A DNA stretch of 64,000 nt from Metabacillus idriensis (GTDB lineage: Bacteria; Bacillota; Bacilli; Bacillales; Bacillaceae): the NCBI RefSeq assembly GCF_009674765.1, contig NZ_WKKF01000001.1, positions 1,054,001-1,118,000 on the forward strand, written 5' to 3'. The notes below the pieces were generated by a model. It was not told the DNA's origin. It did no database searches and saw only the letters and a list, made by a program, of their open reading frames with translations. Shown here one piece after another: positions 35,323 to 43,180 of this stretch (position 1 is the stretch's first letter; each line of letters begins with the position of its first letter). The translations under genes and the position numbers were made by a program.

Positions 35323-36218
35323 ATGATAAAGCGATTTAATCGGCTGCTGATTGAACTGCCGAAGCCAAAGTATGCGGATCTAAATGCGGCAGCGGCTGTA
35401 CAGGAGTTATTGGGCGGGAAATTCGGAGAGATGTCGGCTCTGAATAATTATATGTATCAGTCGTTTAATTTCAGGCAAAAGAAAAAACTTAAGCCTTTTT
35501 ATGATCTTGTTTCAAGTATTACCGCCGAGGAATTTGGCCATGTTGAGCTCGTTTCAAACACGATTATTTAATGCTGTCAGGGTCTACTTATCCTGCACCT
35601 CCGGACTTGGCACCGATGCAGGAAGCTGTAAATAAACGAAATACCCAGCATTTTATAGGAACAGCCCAAACCTCTTATCCATTTGATTCAATGGGAAAAC
35701 CGTGGACGGGAGAGAACGTGTTTAACAGCGGAAACTTAGTCCTCGATCTGCTGCATAACTTCTTTTTGGAGTGCGGTGCAAGGACACATTAAATGCGTGT
35801 TTATGAAATGACCGAGCATCCTGTAGCAAGAGAGATGATTGGCTACCTGCTCGTACGCGGAGGAGTGCATGTCATTGCGTATGCAAAAGCTCTAGAAGTC
35901 ATAACGGGTGTAGATCTCGGGAAAATGCTTCCGATTCCAAATCTTGATAATAAAGCATTTGCCCATGCGAAAAAGTTTGAAGATCAAGGGGTACATCTGC
36001 GGTTATATACATTCAGCGATACGGATTATAAAGACATTGATAAGATTTGGAAAGGCACGCATCCTATAGATGGCCAGCCTCTGAAAGTTTTCGACGGAAT
36101 GCCTGCGGGAGCTCCGATGCTTGAATTAAACGAAATTCCCGAAGAATTTGCCCCGGGGATCTCAAAAGAGGATTTTGATGAAATTGCTAAAAGACTAATG
36201 CGTTCAGCAGGCATATAG
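35323..36218 (+). pseudogene. Manganese catalase, disrupted by a frameshift and a nonsense codon
   Basis: Three consecutive reading frames together give one complete di-manganese catalase of about 298 residues: MIKRFNRLLIELPKPKYAD, then VQELLGGKFGEMSALNNYMYQSF and ITAEEFGHVELVSNTI with metal-ligand Glu/His, then GKPWTGENVFNSGNLVLDLLHNFFLE, then the long C-terminal part with REMIGYLLVRGGVH. Lesion 1: near 35567 one base is missing (ATTATTTA where ATTAATTTA would restore the frame), shifting into the next frame. Lesion 2: codon 35790-35792 is TAA where homologues have Lys (AAA gives TAA by one change). Apart from these the sequence is well conserved, so decay is recent or there are sequencing errors. 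Confidence 0.88.
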
Positions 36219-36249
36219 AAAGCCGGCCATTACAGGTGGCCGGCTTTTA
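36219..36249. terminator. Bidirectional terminator
   Basis: AAAGCCGGCCA (36219-36229) pairs perfectly with TGGCCGGCTTT (36237-36247). It serves the catalase remnant and the converging glutaredoxin gene. Confidence 0.92.
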
Positions 36250-36255
36250 AGTGTC

Positions 36256-36501
36256 TTACGAAAGTTCCAGCAGCTTTTCAAGCTTTTGCAGATCAAACCC
36301 TGCTGCAATTTCTCCATCAACTGTAACAGTAGGGGTTGAATAAGACTTAAACTCGTTTACCATTTTGCTTCTGGCATTGGCGTCTTTAGAAACGTCAAAT
36401 ACCTTATAATCAATCTTATGATGATCTAAAAATTGTTTGACAATCTGACATGGCGGGCAGTCAGGCTGTGTGTAGACTTCAACGCGTTTGCTATGTGACA
36501 T
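36256..36501 (-). CDS. Glutaredoxin-like protein
   Basis: An 81-residue thioredoxin-fold protein with the redox motif CPPC at C15-C18 (VYTQPDCPPCQIVKQFL), the cis-Pro STPTVTVDG near residue 59, and a C-terminal GFDLQKLEKLL helix typical of NrdH/glutaredoxin-like proteins. It probably reduces disulfides, using bacillithiol or thioredoxin reductase. It starts ten bases after the MBL-fold gene, so the two form one operon. AAGGAGT precedes the ATG. Confidence 0.88.
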   Translation of the reverse strand: MSHSKRVEVYTQPDCPPCQIVKQFLDHHKIDYKVFDVSKDANARSKMVNEFKSYSTPTVTVDGEIAAGFDLQKLEKLLELS

Positions 36502-36511
36502 ACAGACTCCT

Positions 36512-37480
36512 TTATGTATCGGATTTCATTTTCTTATAAAACGTATCAACAAGGCCCATGGCGCAGACAGATAAATCTAAAGCTAGTATGTCATACACCC
36601 GGTGAGACCTCGGAATCCCCTGCTGATCCAAATAAGAAAATACTTGATTTTGAAGCTCTATTTTAACATACTCTGCCGCATTTTCTAAAGAGAATGGTTT
36701 GGACTGCTCCATGCCTTTTTGTGCACATTCTAGGAAGATCGGCAGCCATCGTCTCATAGCGTCTATGGCGTGCTGTGGATTTGGGCTGACACCGTAATGA
36801 CTGAAATGAAGGGCATTTAATTTTAAGCTTTCATAAAAAGCAGCTGATTTCGCCATTGCTTCCGGATCAAATTGATTAGGCGAAGTAGACGGCAAATAAA
36901 ATTCAAGCCCATCAGGAAGCAGCTCCTGATAAAAAATTCCGATTGTATCACCAGTGAACATACTGTTGCTTTTATGGTCAAGGATACTGAAGTGATGGTT
37001 GGCATGTCCAGGTGTATCATAAAAAGTTAGAACAGAATCCTGGCTTATCCGGAGTGACTCACCGTCATTCATTATTAAAATCCGGTCCTCTGAAATCGGT
37101 ACAATCGGGGAAAACAATTCTTCAAATTTTTCTCCGTATACAGCTTTTGCTCCTGCAATTAAACGAGATGGATTAATTAAATGTCTCGCGCCTTTCGGAT
37201 GTACAATCACTTTTGCATTTGGACAGCTTTCAAGCAGTAAACCCGCGCCCCCAGCGTGGTCAAGGTGGATGTGTGTAACAACGATATTGGATATATCTTC
37301 TAGTTTTATACCAAGTTCCTTTAACCCATTTTTAATATACGGGACAGAAGGACTTGATGAAGGCTCAAAGAGTGTGATATCCTCTTCAAGTAATACATAG
37401 GAACTTGTCCGACCCGTCATCCCTAAATCATGACTATCAATGATTGCTAAACGTTCATCAATTTTGGTTACAAGCGACAT
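36512..37480 (-). CDS. MBL-fold metallo-hydrolase
   Basis: A 322-residue metallo-beta-lactamase-fold enzyme with the dinuclear metal motif VVTHIHLDHAGG near residue 66, the later ligand histidine in YDTPGHANHHFSI, the bridging aspartate in MFTGDTIG and the final histidine in HFSHYG. A C-terminal helical region of about 100 residues follows. It resembles the glyoxalase II/quorum-lactonase-like branch; the substrate cannot be set from sequence. It is co-transcribed with the glutaredoxin gene downstream, which hints at thiol chemistry. GGGGGTTAA precedes the ATG. Confidence 0.85.
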   Translation of the reverse strand: MSLVTKIDERLAIIDSHDLGMTGRTSSYVLLEEDITLFEPSSSPSVPYIKNGLKELGIKLEDISNIVVTHIHLDHAGGAGLLLESCPNAKVIVHPKGARHLINPSRLIAGAKAVYGEKFEELFSPIVPISEDRILIMNDGESLRISQDSVLTFYDTPGHANHHFSILDHKSNSMFTGDTIGIFYQELLPDGLEFYLPSTSPNQFDPEAMAKSAAFYESLKLNALHFSHYGVSPNPQHAIDAMRRWLPIFLECAQKGMEQSKPFSLENAAEYVKIELQNQVFSYLDQQGIPRSHRVYDILALDLSVCAMGLVDTFYKKMKSDT

Positions 37481-37682
37481 TTATCTTAACCCCCTTGTGA
37501 TCGATAAAAAAATTGGTTTCTCCCATCACTACCATTTTAAATTTGCAGACTCTTATTGTAAAGGAGATGCGAATATTCTGACTTATTTTCAGGCTAAAAT
37601 GGATGGATAGAATAAATAAGGACGCACAAACTAGAGGCGAAGGCGGACCTCAAGTTGACTCACTCTGTTGGAGGTGATACTA

Positions 37683-37919
37683 ATGTCACAGCTTTTAGGT
37701 ATCATTACTAGACTTCAAAGTCTGCAAGAAAACGCGACTTCAAATGAACCCAACCAGCGCTTCTTTGAAGTAGAGGGTGAAAAACGTTGCAGTGTTAAAT
37801 ACTTTGATAAAACCGATACGTTCGAATTAGAAGTATTTCAAAAAGATGAAAAGCCTCAAACTTATCAATTTGACAATATCGATATGATCGCAATTGAAAT
37901 TTTTGATTTGCTCCAATAA
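37683..37919 (+). CDS. ykuJ: YkuJ family protein
   Basis: A 78-residue protein matching B. subtilis YkuJ (79) in length and pattern: MSQLLGIITRLQSLQ, then RFFEVEGEKRCSVKYFDKTDTFELEVF and TYQFDNIDMIAIEIFDLL. The ATG at 37683 is chosen for the strong GGAGGTGAT just upstream; an upstream GTG-type start would precede that site. Function is unknown; the fold is a small alpha/beta domain. The next small gene begins 13 bp after the stop. Confidence 0.92.
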   Translation: MSQLLGIITRLQSLQENATSNEPNQRFFEVEGEKRCSVKYFDKTDTFELEVFQKDEKPQTYQFDNIDMIAIEIFDLLQ

Positions 37920-37932
37920 TAGGAGGGAACTG

Positions 37933-38082
37933 ATGAATACGAAACCAAGCGTCATTTGTCCGAATTGTCATGAGCAGCGGCCTCTCGATGAGGTGCTGAC
38001 TGCCCAGTCCAATCAAAATGTCATTTATTCGTGTTCCAACTGCAATTATCATATGCGTAATATTCAAACGAAAAAAGGTTAA
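37933..38082 (+). CDS. Small zinc-ribbon protein (49 aa)
   Basis: The ATG at 37933 follows AGGAGGGAA by six bases. The protein has two CxxC pairs, CPNCHEQRPLDEV near the N-terminus and CSNCNYHM near residue 35, the spacing of a treble-clef or zinc ribbon. It is co-transcribed with ykuJ (13-bp gap) and closed by a terminator. The function is unknown. Confidence 0.78.
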   Translation: MNTKPSVICPNCHEQRPLDEVLTAQSNQNVIYSCSNCNYHMRNIQTKKG

Positions 38083-38083
38083 G

Positions 38084-38109
38084 CAGCCAAGTTTATTGGC
38101 TGTTTTTTT
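38084..38109 (+). terminator. Terminator of the ykuJ unit
   Basis: CAGCCAA (38084-38090) and TTGGCTG (38096-38102) form a perfect stem followed by seven T. Confidence 0.9.
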
Positions 38110-38329
38110 GTTTTTTCAGGCGAGTTCGAATGAATGGGACAGAAAAATCAGTTCAGCGTCTAATGAAGTTTATTAAAAGGTGAATGCAACAAAAAATGAC
38201 ATCAATGCGATGAATGGTGCAAAAAAATCTCCTTTCCTGAAAACGTACTCCATGAAATAACTATATATACTCCTCTAACAAAGATAAAAAATCCTCTTCA
38301 GAGTTTTTTTGCAGATTTTTAAAAATATC

Positions 38330-38358
38330 GGAAACTTTCATGAAGAAACGGGCGTCTT
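38330..38358 (+). promoter_or_regulatory. Possible ECF-sigma promoter upstream of ykuK
   Basis: GGAAAC (38330-38335), 17 bases, CGTCTT (38353-38358). This resembles ECF-type -35 (TGAAAC) and -10 (CGTCT) elements of SigW/SigM/SigX-class promoters. The region 38110-38562 holds no gene that I can support; besides this site it is AT-rich with a weak hairpin near 38293-38305. Confidence 0.4.
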
Positions 38359-38562
38359 ATAATTAAATGGAAAGGAAGTAAAGAGGTCGATTAAATAGAG
38401 CTCCCTGACATGAGAAAAGCTTATCCTGCGGATTCTTGTTTAAAAATGGCAGTGTGAGGAAAAAATATACTATAAAATTTACGCCAATTTTACTCAACAC
38501 TAGATGAAGCCAAGCATATAATATGTTGATTCCGTATTTTTTTCTTAAAAAGGAGCTGTCAT

Positions 38563-39081
38563 ATGACTGATCACTTTATCTTTTATAATGTGTCTGAAGG
38601 AAGTATGTCATTTGAAGCTATGATCGAAAGAATTAAAACGTTCATTTCAAATGATCCGCGTTCTGAATATATATTGTCCATTGGAACAGATTCTCAAGTG
38701 CACCAGTACGATACGAAGTTTATTACGGCTGTACATGTGCACCGCATTGGAAAAGGGGCATGGGGCTGCTTGAAAAATATGGTTATCCCAAGAGCAATTG
38801 AAAGTCTGCATGAAAAAATTTCAATGGAAACAACATTAAGTCAGGAACTGGCTTACGCTTTTACAACAAATTATCTTGCAGAACTTGCAGAAATTCTGAT
38901 TCCTTATTCAGATGAAGGAGCAGATTTGATGTTTGAAATTCACCTTGATATCGGGAGAAAAGGACTAACCAAAGACCTGATTCAGGAGATGACAGGCAGA
39001 ATACAGGCTATGGGAATTGAAGCAAAAATAAAGCCTGATTCATATACAGCATTCAGCTATGCCAATCGATTCACTAAGTAA
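38563..39081 (+). CDS. ykuK: YkuK family (DUF458) ribonuclease H-like protein
   Basis: A 172-residue protein, the same length as B. subtilis YkuK. Features: DPRSEYILSIGTDSQVHQYDTKFITAVHVHRIGKGAWG near residues 30-68, in which GTDSQ is an RNase H-like first strand with Asp; ETTLSQELAY with a conserved Glu; and FEIHLDIGRKGLTKDLI with another acidic residue. The family has a predicted RNase H-like fold, but its activity is not established. AAGGAGCT precedes the ATG. It is followed by abbA, as in B. subtilis. Confidence 0.93.
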   Translation: MTDHFIFYNVSEGSMSFEAMIERIKTFISNDPRSEYILSIGTDSQVHQYDTKFITAVHVHRIGKGAWGCLKNMVIPRAIESLHEKISMETTLSQELAYAFTTNYLAELAEILIPYSDEGADLMFEIHLDIGRKGLTKDLIQEMTGRIQAMGIEAKIKPDSYTAFSYANRFTK

Positions 39082-39154
39082 AGAAAGTGTCGGAATTTGC
39101 GGTTGACGCAAGACTCAAAAATTGATTACTCTAAATCATAAGGGGGCAACAAAA

Positions 39155-39346
39155 ATGAATTCTGCAGTTGAAATACTCTCATCAGACGATCAAAAATTTT
39201 TAGTGGAGCTTTTACTTAAACAGCAATATGCTCTCGAGCTGATCAGCAGCGAAATTTATGACATCGAGAGCGGGACTAAACAAACAGATAACGCAACGTA
39301 TCAAAAGCTGGTAAGCCTGTATGACCGAATCAGATTTGAACTATAG
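39155..39346 (+). CDS. abbA: AbbA, antirepressor of AbrB
   Basis: A 63-residue protein; the ATG at 39155 follows AAGGGGG by eight bases. Sequence blocks QQYALELISSEIYDIESG and NATYQKLVSLYDRIRFE match B. subtilis AbbA (YkzF, 65 residues) closely as I recall it. AbbA is made early in sporulation under Spo0A control and binds AbrB, blocking its DNA contact and releasing post-exponential genes. It is highly helical and acidic, mimicking DNA. It follows ykuK with a 73-bp gap and ends in a strong terminator. I saw no clear 0A box right upstream. Confidence 0.92.
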   Translation: MNSAVEILSSDDQKFLVELLLKQQYALELISSEIYDIESGTKQTDNATYQKLVSLYDRIRFEL

Positions 39347-39360
39347 AGTTACATATGTTT

Positions 39361-39388
39361 GATACTCTGCGTTAGAGTATCTTTTTTT
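39361..39388 (+). terminator. Terminator of abbA
   Basis: GATACTCT (39361-39368) and AGAGTATC (39374-39381) form a perfect stem followed by seven T. Confidence 0.92.
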
Positions 39389-39463
39389 ATGGTATAGTTT
39401 AAAGTGTATACGTTTTCTTTTTACGCAGATTGTTTGCCGGTCAGACTCTTTGCACTAAAAGTG

Positions 39464-39580
39464 TGGGGATTAAACCCTTAAGTTAAGGAATTAATACTAA
39501 AGTCTTGGGATTCACCTAGAAAGACTCAGGAATAAATTCGGAAAATTAAAGGATTTATTCAGAAAGTATCTAAAGTATTG
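39464..39580. repeat. Degenerate ~21-bp tandem repeat left of an R1 fragment
   Basis: About five units with a GGGATTAAACC / GGAATTAATAC / GGGATTCACC / GGAATAAATTC / GGATTTATTC core recur every 20-23 bp. It is non-coding. Together with the R1 fragment that follows, it fills most of the 376-bp gap between abbA and ykuL. Confidence 0.45.
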
Positions 39581-39604
39581 AAATTACTTGCTGCGTACAA
39601 TAAC

Positions 39605-39632
39605 TAAACAGCCGGTTCCGCATTTCTTAGGC
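39605..39632 (+). repeat. R1 end fragment upstream of ykuL
   Basis: CTAAACAGCCGGTTCCGCATTTCTTA matches the right terminus of R1 elements (CTAAACGGGCGATTCCGC...). The rest of the element is absent. Confidence 0.55.
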
Positions 39633-39722
39633 TCTTTGTGGTAAAATATAAAGGGATGTTTCAAAAAAGACATGAAAGGGTATTATTGTTCGGTCTGAAC
39701 TTTTTTAGAGAGGAAGAACAAA

Positions 39723-40169
39723 TTGATTAGTCTACATACAACCAAATTATTAAATGAATCAACAATAGAAGAGTATATGATTCCAGCAGATAAAGTTGCG
39801 CATGTGCAGGTGGGGAATAATCTTGAGCACGCGCTTCTAGTTCTGACCAAAACGGGGTATACAGCAGTTCCTGTGCTTGATCCTTTTTTTAAGCTTCACG
39901 GGCTGCTCGGCACTAATATGATGATGGATGCGATTCTGGGTCTTCAGAGAATCGAATTTGAAAAGCTTGAGGAAATGAAGGTCGAAGAAGCGATGAATTC
40001 TGATATACCCCGTCTCTTGCTGAGTGATCCTCTTTCCAAAGGATTAGATTTGGTCATCGACCACTCTTTTGTCTGCGTGGTAGACGCGGAAGGTGTGTTT
40101 GAAGGGATTTTGACAAGACGGGCAATTCTTAAAGAACTGAAAAACCAAATAAACATGAAAAACAGATAA
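39723..40169 (+). CDS. ykuL: YkuL, CBS-domain pair protein
   Basis: A 148-residue protein consisting of two CBS motifs, which bind adenine nucleotides or cyclic di-AMP in many proteins. Blocks: YMIPADKVAHVQVGNNLEHALLVLTKTGYTAVPVLDP for CBS1 and DSLSKGLDLVIDHSFVCVVDAEGVFEGILTRR-like sequence for CBS2. It closely resembles B. subtilis YkuL (DarB), a cyclic di-AMP-binding protein that controls Rel and pyruvate carboxylase when free; that link is established there and inferred here. The TTG start follows GAGGAAGA by seven bases. Confidence 0.93.
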   Translation: MISLHTTKLLNESTIEEYMIPADKVAHVQVGNNLEHALLVLTKTGYTAVPVLDPFFKLHGLLGTNMMMDAILGLQRIEFEKLEEMKVEEAMNSDIPRLLLSDPLSKGLDLVIDHSFVCVVDAEGVFEGILTRRAILKELKNQINMKNR

Positions 40170-40216
40170 TGGTGAGAGAAGGAGGGCATGCCTGCCTCCT
40201 TCTTTTGTTTGAAAAT

Positions 40217-40364
40217 AAGAAAGTATAAAATTTTGCGCTTCGATGGCGAGCGGAATCGCTCAGGCTCCTCGGCCAGAACGGATCCGAAAGTATTGGCAAA
40301 AAGCGCCAATACTTTCGGATCCTTATCTCTCATGCCTGCGCTAAACGGGCGCTTGCGCTTTTCT
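40217..40364 (+). repeat. Dispersed repeat R1, copy d
   Basis: Starts AAGTATAAAATTTTGCGCTT, has CTCCTCGGCCAGAACGGATCC, an extended central hairpin (CCGAAAGTATTGGC, loop, GCCAATACTTTCGG) and ends GGGCGCTTGCGCTTTTCTT. Copy e at 53.1 kb is its inverted near-relative. It lies between ykuL and the MFS gene. Confidence 0.88.
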
Positions 40365-40393
40365 TATTTGCTGTTTAACGGGAGGGGATTCTT

Positions 40394-41908
40394 ATGACAC
40401 AGGCAGTGCTTGAAAAGGAACAAATCAAGAAACAATCATCCAATATGAAGCGCCCCTTCGTTCTTGCGGCTGTTATGCTTGCAATGTTTATGGCAGCAAT
40501 CGAGGCAACGATTGTATCCACTGCGATGCCGGCAATTGTAGGCGAGCTTGGGGGCTTTTCTCTTTACAGCTGGATTTTTTCTTCCTATTTGCTGATGAAT
40601 GCCGTGACGGTTTTAATTTACGGCAAGCTTTCGGATTTATTCGGGAGAAAGTCAGTTTTGATCTTTGGAATTTCCGTTTTTTTAGTCGGCTCGATTTTGT
40701 GCGGGCTGGTAAATTCTATGGAATGGCTGATTGCTGCGAGATTTGTCCAAGGGTTTGGTGCAGGTGCTGTTATGCCGGTAGCATCAACGATTGTTGGGGA
40801 TATTTATTCGAAGGAAGAACGAGCAAAGATACAGGGGTATTTATCGAGTGTCTGGGGAATCTCTGCCATCATGGGTCCGGCAATAGGGGGATTGCTTGTC
40901 CAATTCGTCAGCTGGCGCTTTGTGTTTTGGATTAACATTCCGCTTGGATTATTGGCAATCGCTGGATTAGTGCTGTATTTGCATGAAGATGTGGAGCGGA
41001 AAAAGCATTCGATTGACTACACAGGCGCTTTCCTGTTATTTGCATCTATAAGTACAGCAATGATCGTTCTTGTTGAAGGCGGCATCAGGTGGCAGTGGCT
41101 GTCAGCTCCCATTCTTTTTCTGTCTGCTGCAGCTCTTCTTTCTTTTGTCCTATTTATTCGACAAGAATATCGTGCAAAAGAGCCTATGATGCCTTTTGAA
41201 ATTTGGAGAGAAAAGAGCATCTTTATTGCGAATATGACATCACTGACTACTGGTGTCATGCTGATTGGCATTTCTTCATTTTTACCTGCGTTCGTTCAGG
41301 CAGTAATGGGACAAACACCAATTGTCGCAGGTTTTACTCTGACTGCTATGTCGATAGGATGGCCGATTGCTGCAACTGTATCCGGCAATCTGCTTTTGAA
41401 AATAGGTTTCCGGACAACCTCTGTCATCGGGGGAATCGCCCTGATTGCAGGAAGTATTGTCTTTTTTAATTTAAGCCCAGATGATGGTCCGCTGTGGGCA
41501 GCTCTGGGGTCGTTTATAGTCGGGATTGGCATGGGAATGACGACAACAGCATTTATTGTTTCAATCCAGAGCACAGTCAGCTGGGAGCAGCGCGGATCCG
41601 CTACTGCTGCGAATATGTTTATGAGAACACTTGGCAATACGATTGGAGCTGCCCTTCTGGGAGGGATTTTAAATACAAGGCTGCAAACTTATTTTAAGGA
41701 TCAGGGAATCAATGAATCAGTCAATTTAGATTCTGTAAATCAGCTATTAAGCTCCGAGTCTGCAGCTAAGCTTTCAAACGAGGCGGCCCAGGCGTTAAAG
41801 GCCGGGTTGACACAGTCTCTTCACAGTGTGTACATGGTTGTTTTTGCTTTCGCCGTCATCAGTTTTCTGCTGATCTTAAATTTGCCTAAAGAAAGTAAAA
41901 AAGCGTAG
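40394..41908 (+). CDS. DHA2-family MFS multidrug exporter (14 TMS)
   Basis: A 504-residue transporter with about 14 helices. It starts with a charged tail, then VLAAVMLAMFMAAIEATIVSTAMPAIVGEL (DHA2 motif D1), GKLSDLFGRKSVLIFG (motif A), RFVQGFGAGAVMPVASTIVGDIY (motif B) and SSVWGISAIMGPAIGG (motif C, antiporter). These are proton-coupled drug exporters; the substrate is not predictable. GGAGGGG lies seven bases before the ATG. It is inserted between ykuL and ccpC relative to B. subtilis. Confidence 0.9.
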   Translation: MTQAVLEKEQIKKQSSNMKRPFVLAAVMLAMFMAAIEATIVSTAMPAIVGELGGFSLYSWIFSSYLLMNAVTVLIYGKLSDLFGRKSVLIFGISVFLVGSILCGLVNSMEWLIAARFVQGFGAGAVMPVASTIVGDIYSKEERAKIQGYLSSVWGISAIMGPAIGGLLVQFVSWRFVFWINIPLGLLAIAGLVLYLHEDVERKKHSIDYTGAFLLFASISTAMIVLVEGGIRWQWLSAPILFLSAAALLSFVLFIRQEYRAKEPMMPFEIWREKSIFIANMTSLTTGVMLIGISSFLPAFVQAVMGQTPIVAGFTLTAMSIGWPIAATVSGNLLLKIGFRTTSVIGGIALIAGSIVFFNLSPDDGPLWAALGSFIVGIGMGMTTTAFIVSIQSTVSWEQRGSATAANMFMRTLGNTIGAALLGGILNTRLQTYFKDQGINESVNLDSVNQLLSSESAAKLSNEAAQALKAGLTQSLHSVYMVVFAFAVISFLLILNLPKESKKA

Positions 41909-41934
41909 GAGGAAATCCCTCTTACGCTTTTTTA
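41897..41934. terminator. Bidirectional terminator between MFS and VOC genes
   Basis: AAAAAAGCGTAGGAGG pairs with CCCTCTTACGCTTTTTT (one mismatch in the middle), overlapping the MFS stop codon; it also faces the VOC gene. Confidence 0.85.
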
Positions 41935-41950
41935 AACTTGAAAAAGAGTC

Positions 41951-42316
41951 CTAAATCTCCAGCAATTCAATCCTATTCCCAAACGGATCAAAAAAGGAAA
42001 ATCTCTGAACCCCAGGAATCTCTGTTTCTTCTTGAATCTTGATCTTATATTTTTCAAGCAAGGCCCTGGCAGCTTCAAGATCCGCTACCTGAAAGGCGGG
42101 ATGACGTTTGCTTTTCGCCTGTTCCATTTTTTCAAGACCGATATGGAGCTCTGCGTTTCCGGCTTTGCACCAGAACCCGCCATTCTTTAAAAGAGAATCG
42201 GGTTTTTTTATTTCTTTAAATCCCAATGTTTCTAAATAAAAATCACGCGCTTTTTGTTCTTCTTCAAATGGTGCACACAGCTGGATATGATGCAGCTTTA
42301 CGATGGATAGTCTCAT
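41951..42316 (-). CDS. VOC-family (glyoxalase-like) protein
   Basis: A 121-residue single-domain vicinal oxygen chelate protein: LHHIQLCAPFEEEQKARDFYLETLGFKEI at the N-terminus with the first metal-site His, ELHIGLE in the middle, HPAFQVADLEAARALLEKY, and FSFFDPFGNRIELLEI with the terminal Glu ligand. Substrates of this branch are diverse, including thiol adducts and antibiotics. AGGAGGAAAAG precedes the ATG. It starts 11 bp after the TSUP gene, so they form an operon. Confidence 0.88.
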   Translation of the reverse strand: MRLSIVKLHHIQLCAPFEEEQKARDFYLETLGFKEIKKPDSLLKNGGFWCKAGNAELHIGLEKMEQAKSKRHPAFQVADLEAARALLEKYKIKIQEETEIPGVQRFSFFDPFGNRIELLEI

Positions 42317-42327
42317 GCCTTTTCCTC

Positions 42328-43059
42328 CTAAAAAATTAGACTATAAAATAACTGTATGATGATCAGAACGGTAATCAGCCGGATCAGCCACGAAGCGTGG
42401 GCAAAACTGAGCTTACTTGCAAATCTTACCCCTAGCTGAGCTCCAATAATGCTTCCGGCGGCAAGACTCAGGGCGATCGTCCAGTTCATGATTCCAGCCA
42501 TTGCATATGTGGCAAATGCCCCAGAGCAGCTTAAAAACGTTTGAAATCTCGTATATGCAACAGATTTAATATACGAAAAACCCTGATGCAGGAATGTGTA
42601 CATCAAAAGAGTTCCCTGACCTGGGCCGAACATGCCGTCATAAGCGCCAATCCCAAAGACAAGAGGATAGAGTCTTTTTTTCATTTTGTTCTCTCCGGAG
42701 TTTTGTTCTTTCGGTTTTCTTAAAAAGTTTAATCCTAAAGCGAAAATAAGCAGAAAAAGAGCAATATACGTCATTGTATTCTCGTTAATCCTGCTCGTAA
42801 AAAAAGCTCCGGCAATTCCTCCTGATATCGTAAAAGGGGCTGTATACAAGATCTCTCTAAAATGTATCTCCCGTTTCTTCAGCAGCACATAAAAGCTTGA
42901 AAAAGAGCTCAACGTATTGGCAAATTTATTAGAGGAGATGATTGTATGAACAGGCAAGCCGTAAAGCAGCATGAGCGGCATATTGATCATGCCTCCGCTG
43001 CCCGCAAGAGTTCCGATAAAAGTAGCTGCAATTCCAATGAAAAAAATCGGCCATTCCAT
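42328..43059 (-). CDS. TSUP-family (TauE/SafE) sulfite/sulfonate exporter-like permease
   Basis: A 243-residue protein with about seven or eight helices and the TSUP signatures FIGTLAGSGGMINMPLML near the N-terminus and GAYDGMFGPGQGTLLMYTFLH in the second repeat, followed by SIIGAQLGVRFASKLS. Members carry sulfite, sulfonates or organic anions; direction and substrate are not determinable. It is divergent from ccpC and upstream of the VOC gene on the same transcript. A VOC plus exporter pair might handle a small reactive compound, which is speculation. Confidence 0.86.
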   Translation of the reverse strand: MEWPIFFIGIAATFIGTLAGSGGMINMPLMLLYGLPVHTIISSNKFANTLSSFSSFYVLLKKREIHFREILYTAPFTISGGIAGAFFTSRINENTMTYIALFLLIFALGLNFLRKPKEQNSGENKMKKRLYPLVFGIGAYDGMFGPGQGTLLMYTFLHQGFSYIKSVAYTRFQTFLSCSGAFATYAMAGIMNWTIALSLAAGSIIGAQLGVRFASKLSFAHASWLIRLITVLIIIQLFYSLIF

Positions 43060-43180
43060 GTAGTCATCACATCCTGAATTAAAATGTTTCTTTAAAATTA
43101 GTATATTCTTCCTTTAATGATTATGAAATGTTGAAAAAATTAGCTTATAATATAAGAAAAACTTATCAAGGGGAATGCAG

